Part shown: positions 1-5,953 of the stretch, piece by piece
Layout of the letters: each line of letters begins with the position of its first letter
Numbering within the stretch: the first letter of the stretch is position 1
Translations under genes and position numbers: made by a program
NCBI GenBank assembly: GCA_003132825.1
Contig: PKYX01000210.1
Coordinates: 9,212-15,910 of the forward strand
Direction of reading: 5' to 3'
DNA from: Acidobacteriaceae bacterium
GTDB lineage: Bacteria; Acidobacteriota; Terriglobia; Terriglobales; Acidobacteriaceae
Length of the DNA stretch: 6,699 nt
The notes under the pieces: generated by a model
Told to the model about the DNA's origin: nothing
Seen by the model: the letters and a program-made list of their open reading frames with translations, nothing else
Databases searched by the model: none

Positions 1-990
1 GCGCAAGGCTTGCTGGACCCCTCCGGTTCGCTCACTCCTTGCCAGGGCACTCCGACTCTCGGGCCGCTCGGATTGGGTCCATTTTTCGCTACCCTCGCCA
101 ATCCGAGCGGGCTGGAATTTGGAGTGCCAGGGGGTGCCGTGCCGGCTACGCTCAGCGGAGGCCTCCTCGATTACAACAACAACGTAGCTGACGCGGTCTA
201 CCATGGCTTGACCGTGACCGCGCTCGAAAAAATGGGAAGATATCTGAATCTGACCGCCAACTATACCTACTCGCACACCATCGACAACGGCAATTTCACG
301 ACCTTCATCAACCTGCCCGAGAACCAATTCGACTACCAGAACGAGCGGGCCAATTCTAACCAGGATGCACGTCATCGCTTGGTGACGAACTTTACGGCTT
401 CTACTCCCGACCACGGCTTCGCGCGAAACTTCGAGTTCAGCAGCATCATCACATTGCAGTCGGGACGGCCGTTCACACTATTCGCTGGCAACAATACCTT
501 CGGGGATGTAGCCGGCGGCAGCACGGACCGCGTGGGAGGCGCGCCAGTGGACGGCACGTGCACTTCGGTCACGGATTGCACGACCACGGTGAGGAGAAAT
601 ACTTACACGGGCGATCCGCTCTATGTTTGGGATGCGCGTCTGTCCCGGCTTTTCCAATTGACCGAACGTGTGAAGCTCAACCTCTCCGTCGACGCCTTCG
701 ACGTGTTGAATCGACCGAATATCGACGAAGTAACCTCAGTGTACGGATCGCCCGTGTTCTGCGGCGCCAGTCCCGTCATCCCGCAGCACTACAATGACGC
801 CGCCACGATGGCCATCCAGAATGGGTCGGTTTCCTGTGCGACGCAGGCCGCAGCAGCCGCACCGCCTGCCTGGCTGGCCGAGGGGTTATTGCCGGTGAGC
901 ATTCCGGGAACTCCTAACCCTTCCTTTGGGAAGGCGAGGACAATGCTGAACCCGCGGGAGTTGCAGTTCTCGGCGAAATTTACCTTCTAG
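1..990 (+). CDS. TonB-dependent receptor, Oar-like, C-terminal beta-barrel fragment (5' end outside window)
   Basis: The reading frame is open from base 1 (first visible residues A-Q-G) and ends with TAG at 988-990, leaving about 329 residues of what is normally a protein of about 1,000 residues or more. The visible part resembles the last strands of an outer-membrane barrel: alternating strands such as NLTANYTYSHTID, then DARHRLVTNFTAS, ITLQSGRPFTLF and VKLNLSVDAFDVLNRPN, finishing with the strand LQFSAKFTF and a terminal Phe, the usual signal for Bam-dependent insertion. Extracellular loops appear to carry two cysteine pairs (DGTCTSVTDC, and FCG...SCAT about 90 residues further on) and an alanine-rich stretch near residue 280. 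Family knowledge: Oar-like receptors with an N-terminal carboxypeptidase-regulatory domain are abundant in Acidobacteriota and are thought to take up or bind large substrates; the plug and N-terminal domain are not visible here. Substrate unknown. It is convergent with the next gene and need not belong to its pathway. Confidence 0.88.
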   Translation, partial: AQGLLDPSGSLTPCQGTPTLGPLGLGPFFATLANPSGLEFGVPGGAVPATLSGGLLDYNNNVADAVYHGLTVTALEKMGRYLNLTANYTYSHTIDNGNFTTFINLPENQFDYQNERANSNQDARHRLVTNFTASTPDHGFARNFEFSSIITLQSGRPFTLFAGNNTFGDVAGGSTDRVGGAPVDGTCTSVTDCTTTVRRNTYTGDPLYVWDARLSRLFQLTERVKLNLSVDAFDVLNRPNIDEVTSVYGSPVFCGASPVIPQHYNDAATMAIQNGSVSCATQAAAAAPPAWLAEGLLPVSIPGTPNPSFGKARTMLNPRELQFSAKFTF

Positions 991-1026
991 GCGCTCGGAG
1001 CTTCGTGGGCCGCGAATCCGGCAGCC

Positions 1027-2640
1027 TCAAAGCTCCCAGCGCCAATCCCGATAACGTCGCCGCAGCTCCATCTTGAGCAGTTTTCCGGTGGAGGTGTGAG
1101 GAAGTTCATCGGTGAAGATGAACGCATCCGGCAACTGCCATTTGGCGAACCTTGCGCTCAGAAACTCGCGCAACTCGTTTTCCCTTGCATTGGCTCCGTC
1201 GCGCATTACGACCACTGCAACGGGGCGTTCCTGCCATTTGGGGTGGGGCACGGCAATCACCGCCGCTTCGCGCACCTGCGGGTGCGCGACGAGTGCATTC
1301 TCCAGGTCTACCGAACTGATCCACTCGCCACCCGACTTGATAAGATCCTTGGTGCGATCCACGATCTTGAGATAGCCTTGCGCGTCAAGCGTCCCGACGT
1401 CGCCGCTACGGAACCAACCGTCCTCGGTCCACTTATCCGTCTCTTCCGGCGCGTTGTAATATTGGGCGGCGACCCAAGGACCGCGCAGCTGGACTTCGCC
1501 CATGGTGGTCCCGTCGCGAGGAACTTCCCCCGCCTGGTGCACGACTCGCATTTCAACAAAGGGTACGGGAAGGCCAGCCTTGGCAGTGACCTTGTGCTTC
1601 TCGTCCGTCGGCCAATCTTGCATATGTGCCAGAAGGCGGCTGGTCGTGGCCTGCGGGCTGCTCTCCGTAAGTCCCCAACCTTGTATCACCCTCATGTTGT
1701 ACTGATGAAGCTTATGGATCAGGGCTTCGGGCGGCGCCGCACCGCCGATCAGGACTCGCATCGGCGACAGCTTCCAGCGGCCGGGATGCTTCTCGAGCGC
1801 GTCGACCACGTTGAACCAGATGGTCGGTACACCGCCGGCAACCGTAACCTTTTCCCCTTCGAACAATTCCAGAAGGCTTTCCGCGTCCAGGTATGGCCCC
1901 GGAAGCACTTGTTTGCAGCCCACCATCGCCGCCGCATAGGACAATCCCCAGCCGTTGACGTGAAACATGGAAACCACGGGCAATAGCACATCGGCGTTGC
2001 ATATGCCAAAATTATCCACCGTGGTCAGAAGGAAGCTGTGCAGCATCACCGAGCGGTGGGTGTAGGTCACGCCTTTCGGAGCTCCCGTGGTGCCAGAGGT
2101 GTAGCAGAGCGATGCAGCTTCATCTTCGTCCAAAGCGGGATAGGTGAAATCGCCGGAGGCCGTAGCCAGGAAATCCTCGTAGCTCTGGTATTCGCGAGAA
2201 ACCGGATTTCCCGTCAGAGGAACTACAATGACGCGTTCGAACTTCACCGCGCTCTTGATCTTGTCGTAGAGCGGCAGCAGGATGTCGTCCACGATCAGGA
2301 ACCGGTCCCCGGCATGGTTCGCGATGTAAGCGAGGTCGTGCGCAGCCAGCCTGAGGTTCAAAGTCTGCAGGACCCCTCCCGAAACCGGAATGCCAAAATA
2401 GGCTTCCAGGTGCGCGTAGTGGTTCCACATCAAGGTTCCGACTCGGTCACCGCGCTTGAGACCTGCCTTCTGCAAGGCTTCGGCCAGCAGTCGGGCGCGG
2501 CGGTAGAAGTCTGCATACGTGTAACGATGCAGTGAATGGTTGGGGAGACGAGACAGGATCTCGACCCGGGGAAATAGCTTTCCCGCTCGCTCCAAGCTGT
2601 GCTGGAGCGTGAGCGGATATTTCATCATCGTGCCTTGCAT
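1027..2640 (-). CDS. AMP-forming acyl-CoA ligase, AlkK-type medium/long-chain fatty acid-CoA ligase
   Basis: This cytoplasmic ANL-superfamily enzyme should activate a carboxylic acid with ATP to an acyl-adenylate and then form the acyl-CoA thioester. From the chosen ATG it has 537 residues, normal for the family. Visible motifs: P-loop YTSGTTGAPKGV (about 180-191), substrate-pocket region MFHVNGWGLSYAAAM (about 235-249), A5 motif GWGLTESSP (about 321-329), hinge region FRSGD (about 410-414) and DRTKDLIKSGGEWIS (about 428-442), and the catalytic C-terminal lysine in PHTSTGKLLK (about K520). All core residues are intact. The frame could start at a GTG at 2673, but no ribosome site precedes it; the ATG at 2640 has AGGA five bases upstream, and MMKYPLTL just downstream is where relatives usually begin (2628 and 2625 are further alternatives). 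It is divergent from the PaaK-like gene, sharing the 2641-2864 intergenic region with its operator-like site. Chain length and substrate class (aliphatic or arylalkanoic) cannot be decided from sequence. Confidence 0.93.
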   Translation of the reverse strand: MQGTMMKYPLTLQHSLERAGKLFPRVEILSRLPNHSLHRYTYADFYRRARLLAEALQKAGLKRGDRVGTLMWNHYAHLEAYFGIPVSGGVLQTLNLRLAAHDLAYIANHAGDRFLIVDDILLPLYDKIKSAVKFERVIVVPLTGNPVSREYQSYEDFLATASGDFTYPALDEDEAASLCYTSGTTGAPKGVTYTHRSVMLHSFLLTTVDNFGICNADVLLPVVSMFHVNGWGLSYAAAMVGCKQVLPGPYLDAESLLELFEGEKVTVAGGVPTIWFNVVDALEKHPGRWKLSPMRVLIGGAAPPEALIHKLHQYNMRVIQGWGLTESSPQATTSRLLAHMQDWPTDEKHKVTAKAGLPVPFVEMRVVHQAGEVPRDGTTMGEVQLRGPWVAAQYYNAPEETDKWTEDGWFRSGDVGTLDAQGYLKIVDRTKDLIKSGGEWISSVDLENALVAHPQVREAAVIAVPHPKWQERPVAVVVMRDGANARENELREFLSARFAKWQLPDAFIFTDELPHTSTGKLLKMELRRRYRDWRWEL

Positions 2641-2645
2641 TTGGG

Positions 2646-2649
2646 TCCT
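2646..2649 (-). promoter_or_regulatory. Ribosome binding site deciding the acyl-CoA ligase start
   Basis: On the minus strand AGGA lies five bases before the ATG at 2640. The upstream in-frame GTG at 2673 is preceded by no purine-rich motif, so this site favours the shorter protein. Confidence 0.5.
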
Positions 2650-2712
2650 GGGACGGTGCGCGGATGCTACCACAAGCGAAATCGGGAGGCCGCCGCAACC
2701 TCGCCATTTCTC

Positions 2713-2740
2713 TTGACAGGCTCGGAGTCCCGTAGAGAAT
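2713..2740 (+). promoter_or_regulatory. Possible sigma-70-type promoter for the PaaK-like gene
   Basis: A perfect -35 hexamer TTGACA at 2713-2718 is followed after 16 bases by GAGAAT (four of six matches to the -10 consensus) at 2735-2740. Transcription would start near 2747, leaving a leader of about 120 bases that runs through the operator-like site at 2783-2795, where a bound repressor could block elongation. An alternative -10, TATAAC at 2780-2785, overlaps that operator directly but has no good -35. Promoter consensus in Acidobacteriota is assumed, not shown. Confidence 0.35.
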
Positions 2741-2777
2741 AGTTGGGCCTCACCGTGAAGCGTTCGATCGCCTAAGA

Positions 2778-2783
2778 ATTATA
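2778..2783 (-). promoter_or_regulatory. Possible -10 element for the divergent acyl-CoA ligase
   Basis: Read on the minus strand this is a perfect TATAAT. It abuts the operator-like palindrome at 2783-2795, which would fall in the spacer between -10 and -35, a common position for a TetR-type repressor. No convincing -35 is visible 16 to 18 bases upstream (the sequence there is GC-rich), so the promoter is weakly supported. The leader to the ATG at 2640 would be about 130 bases. Confidence 0.35.
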
Positions 2784-2795
2784 ACGTACGTTCGA
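2783..2795. promoter_or_regulatory. Operator-like palindrome, copy 1 (divergent ligase promoter region)
   Basis: AACGTACGTT is a perfect 10-base palindrome and is followed by CGA. The 13 bases match the sequence before tetR at 4321-4333 with a single difference (T versus A at the fifth base). It lies between the two divergent ligase genes and overlaps -10-like hexamers on both strands. From family knowledge, the AACGNNCGTT core resembles the site I recall for the Thermus thermophilus PaaR TetR-family repressor. I infer that the TetR encoded at 4340-4975 binds here. Confidence 0.6.
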
Positions 2796-2855
2796 CAAGG
2801 GGCCGGGGCACCTGTTGACGCCACCACCCGACCGAAAGCCAGCTGTGATGCTGTT

Positions 2856-2860
2856 GGGGA
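2856..2860 (+). promoter_or_regulatory. Ribosome binding site of the PaaK-like gene
   Basis: GGGGA lies four bases before the ATG at 2865, slightly close but purine-rich, and supports that start codon. Confidence 0.45.
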
Positions 2861-2864
2861 TTCT

Positions 2865-4208
2865 ATGCCAACCTCGGAGTATCTGGACGCCAAGATTGAG
2901 ACCGCGACTCTGAAGGAAGTCCAGAAAGTTCAGGAGGCCAAGCTCGCCCGGCAGCTGGACTACCTGTTTGCCCGCTCCTTATTCTATAAGGAGAAATTTC
3001 AGGCTGCGGGCATTGGCCGGAAGGACTACCGGCGGCTTCGCGATTTGGTGAGATTTCCCTTCACCACCAAGGAAGAACTGCGCGAGAGTCAGGCCGCCCA
3101 GCCCCCGCTCGGGAAGCACGTTGCAGCCCGGTTAGACGACATCATACGAGTTCACAGTTCCACCGGGACTACCGGCAAGCCCAGCTTCGTCGGCATCACG
3201 CGAGCTGACGCCAGGGTGTGGACCGCCACGACAGCCAGGTCTTTCTACACCCAGGGTCTGAGAAAATCCGATATCGTAATCCACGCCGCCGGGCTGACCA
3301 TGTTCGTGGCCGGCCTTTCCTCGAAGGACGCGATTGAGTCGATCGGCGCCATGTTCGTGCCCATTGGGACCGGCGCCTCGGAGAAGGCCCTGATGGCGAT
3401 TCAGCTGCTGAAGGCCACCGCCATGCACTGCACTCCGTCCTACGCCACCTACTTTGCCGAATGGGTGCGGCGCGAAGCGAAATTGGATCCAAGGGAATTG
3501 GGACTTAAGAAGCTTTTCTGTGGTGCGGAGCCGGGCGCTGGGATCCCGGCGGTGCGAGCGCAGCTCGAGGAAGATTGGGGCGCCCGAGTCACTGAAGGCT
3601 TGGGAAACGCGGATATGGCGCCAATTCTGTTCGGCGAATGCACCCGCCAAACCGGCATGCACTTCTGTGGGCAGGAATATGTGCTCGCCGAAATCGTTGA
3701 TCCGGAGAATGGACAGAGCCTGCCCATCGAGAAGGGAGTGGGCGGAGAACTGGTGTACACGAGCCTAGAGCGCGAGTGCGTTCCCTTGCTGCGCTTCCGC
3801 ACGCGCGACCGCGTGACCGTGCTCGGCACCTCCTGTCCCTGCGGACGCACGAGCTTCAGGCTGCGCTGCATTGGGCGCACCGACGACATGTTGATTGTGC
3901 TGGGAGTCAACGTATTTCCGTCAGCGATCAGGGACATCATTTCCAGTCTTCATCCCAGGACCACCGGAGAGATGCGGATCGTGCTCGAGGAACCCGGCCC
4001 CAAGGTGATGCCCCCGCTGAAGATAGTTGTCGAGCACAGTGCGGCGCCATGCAACTTGGCTGAGCTGAAAAACGAAATTGAGAAAAGGATCAAAGCAACT
4101 CTGAGCATTCCATGTTCGGTGGAGCTGGTGGTCGCGGGCACGCTGCCTCGCTATGAAATGAAAGGCCAGTTGGTGAAGAAGGTGTACGAAAACAAAGGCG
4201 CGGTTTAG
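2865..4208 (+). CDS. PaaK-like acyl/aryl-CoA ligase (phenylacetate-CoA ligase family)
   Basis: A 447-residue protein, close to the 430-450 usual for phenylacetate-CoA ligases. The enzyme should adenylate an (aryl) carboxylic acid and transfer it to CoA in the cytoplasm. Visible features: N-terminal helical region with FYKEKFQAAGI (about 40-50) and FPFTTKEELRES (about 64-75); P-loop SSTGTTGKP (98-106); FCGAEPG (218-224); Cys pair in CPCGRTSFRLR (324-334), the region that binds zinc or is structural in some relatives; hinge IGRTDDML (336-343); and LPRYEMKG near the C-terminus, whose Lys433 aligns with the catalytic lysine of the PaaK SEGK motif. One oddity: the A5 motif, YGLSE in PaaK, reads EGLGN-AD here (about 244-250), so the usual Glu is missing, suggesting a divergent subfamily. 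Substrate therefore unassigned; phenylacetate should not be assumed, and no other paa genes are visible. It is followed 131 bases later by tetR on the same strand. Confidence 0.88.
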   Translation: MPTSEYLDAKIETATLKEVQKVQEAKLARQLDYLFARSLFYKEKFQAAGIGRKDYRRLRDLVRFPFTTKEELRESQAAQPPLGKHVAARLDDIIRVHSSTGTTGKPSFVGITRADARVWTATTARSFYTQGLRKSDIVIHAAGLTMFVAGLSSKDAIESIGAMFVPIGTGASEKALMAIQLLKATAMHCTPSYATYFAEWVRREAKLDPRELGLKKLFCGAEPGAGIPAVRAQLEEDWGARVTEGLGNADMAPILFGECTRQTGMHFCGQEYVLAEIVDPENGQSLPIEKGVGGELVYTSLERECVPLLRFRTRDRVTVLGTSCPCGRTSFRLRCIGRTDDMLIVLGVNVFPSAIRDIISSLHPRTTGEMRIVLEEPGPKVMPPLKIVVEHSAAPCNLAELKNEIEKRIKATLSIPCSVELVVAGTLPRYEMKGQLVKKVYENKGAV

Positions 4209-4277
4209 AACGAGACAGAAACCGCAAGGGGGCAGCTGGATGGGGCGAAGAGCCGAGAGGGAAAACCCGGAAATCGA

Positions 4278-4306
4278 TTGTGATCCGGCGTATTTGCGCT
4301 TAATAT
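4278..4306 (+). promoter_or_regulatory. Probable tetR promoter
   Basis: TTGTGA at 4278-4283 (four of six matches to the -35 consensus) and TAATAT at 4301-4306 (four of six to the -10) are separated by exactly 17 bases. An overlapping TATAGT at 4304-4309 is a better -10 but too far from the -35. Predicted initiation near 4313 would place the operator-like site 4321-4333 just downstream of the start, consistent with autorepression. Confidence 0.45.
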
Positions 4307-4309
4307 AGT

Positions 4310-4323
4310 GTTCTCAAAAGAAC
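4310..4323. repeat. Short inverted repeat beside the tetR operator
   Basis: GTTCT and AGAAC form a perfect five-base inverted repeat around CAAA. It overlaps the first bases of the operator-like site and sits at the predicted transcription start. It may be part of an extended binding site, or the leader may fold weakly; it is too short to call either with assurance. Confidence 0.3.
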
Positions 4324-4333
4324 GAACGTTCGA
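4321..4333. promoter_or_regulatory. Operator-like palindrome, copy 2 (tetR promoter)
   Basis: AACGAACGTTCGA shares 12 of 13 bases with the copy at 2783-2795. It contains the 10-base perfect palindrome CGAACGTTCG (4323-4332) and also fits AACGNNCGTT. It ends only six bases before the tetR ATG at 4340, where a bound regulator could block both early transcription and access to the start. No clear ribosome site lies between, so translation of the regulator may be weak. Confidence 0.6.
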
Positions 4334-4339
4334 TCAATT

Positions 4340-4975
4340 ATGGGTTCAGCCTCTCTCACTTCATCGGTTGCCACTCGCCGCACGGACACTCGCTTCGAGC
4401 GCCGGCTGGCTGAGATCCTCGAACATGGTACGGCTGTCTTCTACGAAAAAGGGTACGAGGGAGCATCGATGCGCGACTTGTCGCGCATGAGCGGGATGTC
4501 GCTGGCGGGTCTCTACTACTACTTTGAGTCAAAGGAAAAGCTGCTTTATCTGATTCAAAAGCACTACTTCACCACGGTGGTGGAGCGCCTGAGTCAGCGG
4601 CTGGAGGGGGTGAGCGGTGCGGAGGAACGCTTGCGCACTTTTATCCTCAACCATTTGCAGTATTTTCTCGCGGAAAACCACAAGGCAATGAAAGTACTGG
4701 CCCACGAGGACGATGTGCTCGAGGGCGACCTGGGCACCGAGATCCGTTCGCTCAAGCGCCGTTACTACCACAGTTGCGCGGACCTTGTGGAGGTGCTGAG
4801 GCACGAGCATGGACTGGAGTTCAACCTTCGGGTATCCGTCATGAGCCTGTTCGGTACCATGAACTGGCTTCATACCTGGTACAACCCGCGGATTGATCCG
4901 GAGGCGACTGCCCTAGCTCGCCAGGTCGGCGACACTTTCCTGCGGGGTCTGTACGCTGCAACAAGATCAAGTTAG
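4340..4975 (+). CDS. TetR-family transcriptional regulator, probable acyl/aryl-CoA-responsive repressor
   Basis: A 211-residue protein of typical TetR length. The DNA-binding domain spans about residues 18-75: a first helix with FERRLAEILEHGTAVF, then the helix-turn-helix GASMRDLSRMSGMSLAGLYYYF (about 41-62, recognition helix SLAGLYYYF) and the linker SKEKLLYLI. The C-terminal ligand and dimer domain (about 80-208) contains MNWLHTWYNP (174-183) and ends DTFLRGL; this pattern is common in regulators of acyl-CoA catabolism such as the KstR2/FadR-like groups. The ATG at 4340 is the only plausible start: the frame offers no ATG, GTG or TTG between it and the HTH, and no good ribosome site is present. 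It lies between two predicted catabolic genes, and a shared operator-like sequence stands before it and in the ligase promoter region. I infer autoregulation and repression of the locus, relieved by a CoA thioester. The ligand is unknown. Confidence 0.9.
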   Translation: MGSASLTSSVATRRTDTRFERRLAEILEHGTAVFYEKGYEGASMRDLSRMSGMSLAGLYYYFESKEKLLYLIQKHYFTTVVERLSQRLEGVSGAEERLRTFILNHLQYFLAENHKAMKVLAHEDDVLEGDLGTEIRSLKRRYYHSCADLVEVLRHEHGLEFNLRVSVMSLFGTMNWLHTWYNPRIDPEATALARQVGDTFLRGLYAATRSS

Positions 4976-5069
4976 GCCGCCGCAATCAGGGATTCGTAAC
5001 GGTTGCCTGCGCCATCGCGACCTGGGCTCGTCGGATATACCACGGGAAACGTTTTCAGGTTGATAAACT

Positions 5070-5912
5070 TTGATCACTGACTGCCACGTTCACATTCATC
5101 CTATGGAGATGGTCAAGCCAGCAGCCCTGGAGCTGATCCGGCGGAAGCGGCCTCATTTTGAACAGATCGAGGAGTACTGCAAATCCCCCAAGGCCTTTCT
5201 CAAGTATTTGGACGCCGCTGGCGTGGATCGCGCCGCTCTCATCAACTATCTTGCGCCCGACGTGATTGGGTTTACCTCCGAGGTCAATCAGTTTATTGCC
5301 GACTATACAAAGGAAAACCCCCGGCGGCTGATCTCATGCGGCGGTCTCCATCCCCGGCACTCCCACAACATCATGGCGGACGTGGAGCAGATTCTGCGGC
5401 TGAAGATCCGCATGATTAAGATTCACCCCCCGCACCAACTGCTGTTTCCGAACGACTATTTGCGCGGTGTCAAAGAGCTAGAAATCATCTACCGTGCCGC
5501 CGAAGCCAATGGCATTCCGGTCATGTTCCACACCGGAACGTCAATTTTTCCCGGCGCGCGCAATACCTACGGAGATCCAATTTACGTCGATGACGTGGCG
5601 GTCGATTTTCCCAAGATGAAGATCTTGCTGGCGCATGGCGGACGTCCGCTGTGGATGCACACTGCGTTCTTCCTCTTGCGGCGCCATCCTAACGTGTTCC
5701 TGGACATCAGCGGCATTCCGCCGAAGTTGCTGCTCAACTATTTCCCACGCCTAGAAGAGATCGCGCACAAAACCCTATTCGGGACGGACTGGCCCGGACC
5801 CGGGGTGCCGGAGATCAAGACCAATCTCGACGACTTCCGCGCCCTGCCTTTGCGCCAGGAAACGCAGCAGGAAATCCTCTCTCGAACCGCTTTGCAGATC
5901 TGGCCCGCGTAG
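5070..5912 (+). CDS. Amidohydrolase-2 superfamily metal-dependent hydrolase or decarboxylase (TTG start)
   Basis: A 280-residue TIM-barrel enzyme. Candidate metal and catalytic residues are present: HxH at His6 and His8 (DCHVHIH), KIHPPHQ with His119, VMFHTG with His154, LLAHGG with His189 and FGTDWPGP with Asp240. This is the pattern of the COG2159 group, which includes ACMSD-like and resorcylate-type decarboxylases and lactone hydrolases, so the reaction is either C-C or C-O bond cleavage; which one cannot be told. The start must be TTG at 5070: an in-frame TAA sits at 5064-5066, and the first downstream ATG (5103) would remove the essential HxH motif. AGG at 5057-5059 is a weakly spaced ribosome site. 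No signal peptide, so cytoplasmic. The gene follows tetR by 94 bases with no clear promoter between them, so co-transcription is likely. In this context it may hydrolyse or decarboxylate a ring-cleavage product. Confidence 0.88.
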   Translation: MITDCHVHIHPMEMVKPAALELIRRKRPHFEQIEEYCKSPKAFLKYLDAAGVDRAALINYLAPDVIGFTSEVNQFIADYTKENPRRLISCGGLHPRHSHNIMADVEQILRLKIRMIKIHPPHQLLFPNDYLRGVKELEIIYRAAEANGIPVMFHTGTSIFPGARNTYGDPIYVDDVAVDFPKMKILLAHGGRPLWMHTAFFLLRRHPNVFLDISGIPPKLLLNYFPRLEEIAHKTLFGTDWPGPGVPEIKTNLDDFRALPLRQETQQEILSRTALQIWPA

Positions 5913-5926
5913 CCAGACGACTCTGG
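5913..5926. terminator. Weak hairpin between convergent genes, possible terminator
   Basis: CCAGA and TCTGG form a perfect five-base stem with a four-base loop immediately after the amidohydrolase stop codon. There is no T-run after it on either strand, so intrinsic termination is doubtful. The whole gap between the convergent genes is only 41 bases. Confidence 0.25.
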
Positions 5927-5953
5927 GTTGCTGCACCGAGCCGACGAGCCGGA

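Noticed and set aside
991..1026. Terminator between the receptor gene and the acyl-CoA ligase
   Set aside because: The 36-base gap contains only a three-base stem (GCT/AGC) and no T-run.
1096..1986. A 296-residue open frame on the plus strand, antisense to the acyl-CoA ligase
   Set aside because: It lies wholly inside a gene with clear family motifs, its translation is rich in Arg, His and Gly with no recognisable domain, and it has no ribosome site; it is a GC-driven shadow frame, as is the one at 2038-2535.
2641..2673. N-terminal extension of the acyl-CoA ligase from GTG at 2673
   Set aside because: The extra 11 residues are not family-like and no ribosome site precedes the GTG, whereas ATG 2640 has AGGA at suitable distance.
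2815..2849. TTGACG ... TGTGAT as a promoter close to the PaaK-like gene
   Set aside because: The -35-like hexamer is good but the spacer to the only -10-like hexamer is 23 bases, too long for a sigma-70 promoter.
3132..3940. Long minus-strand frames opposite the PaaK-like gene (3132-3662 and 3449-3940)
   Set aside because: Both are antisense to a conserved coding region and show no domain or start signal.
4308..4490. Small plus-strand frame starting before tetR
   Set aside because: It overlaps tetR in another frame and its first codons cover the promoter and operator; the peptide is not recognisable.
5048..5055. AAACGTTT palindrome before the amidohydrolase as a third operator
   Set aside because: It lacks the AACGNNCGTT spacing and the CGA flank shared by the other two sites; an 8-base palindrome is expected by chance.
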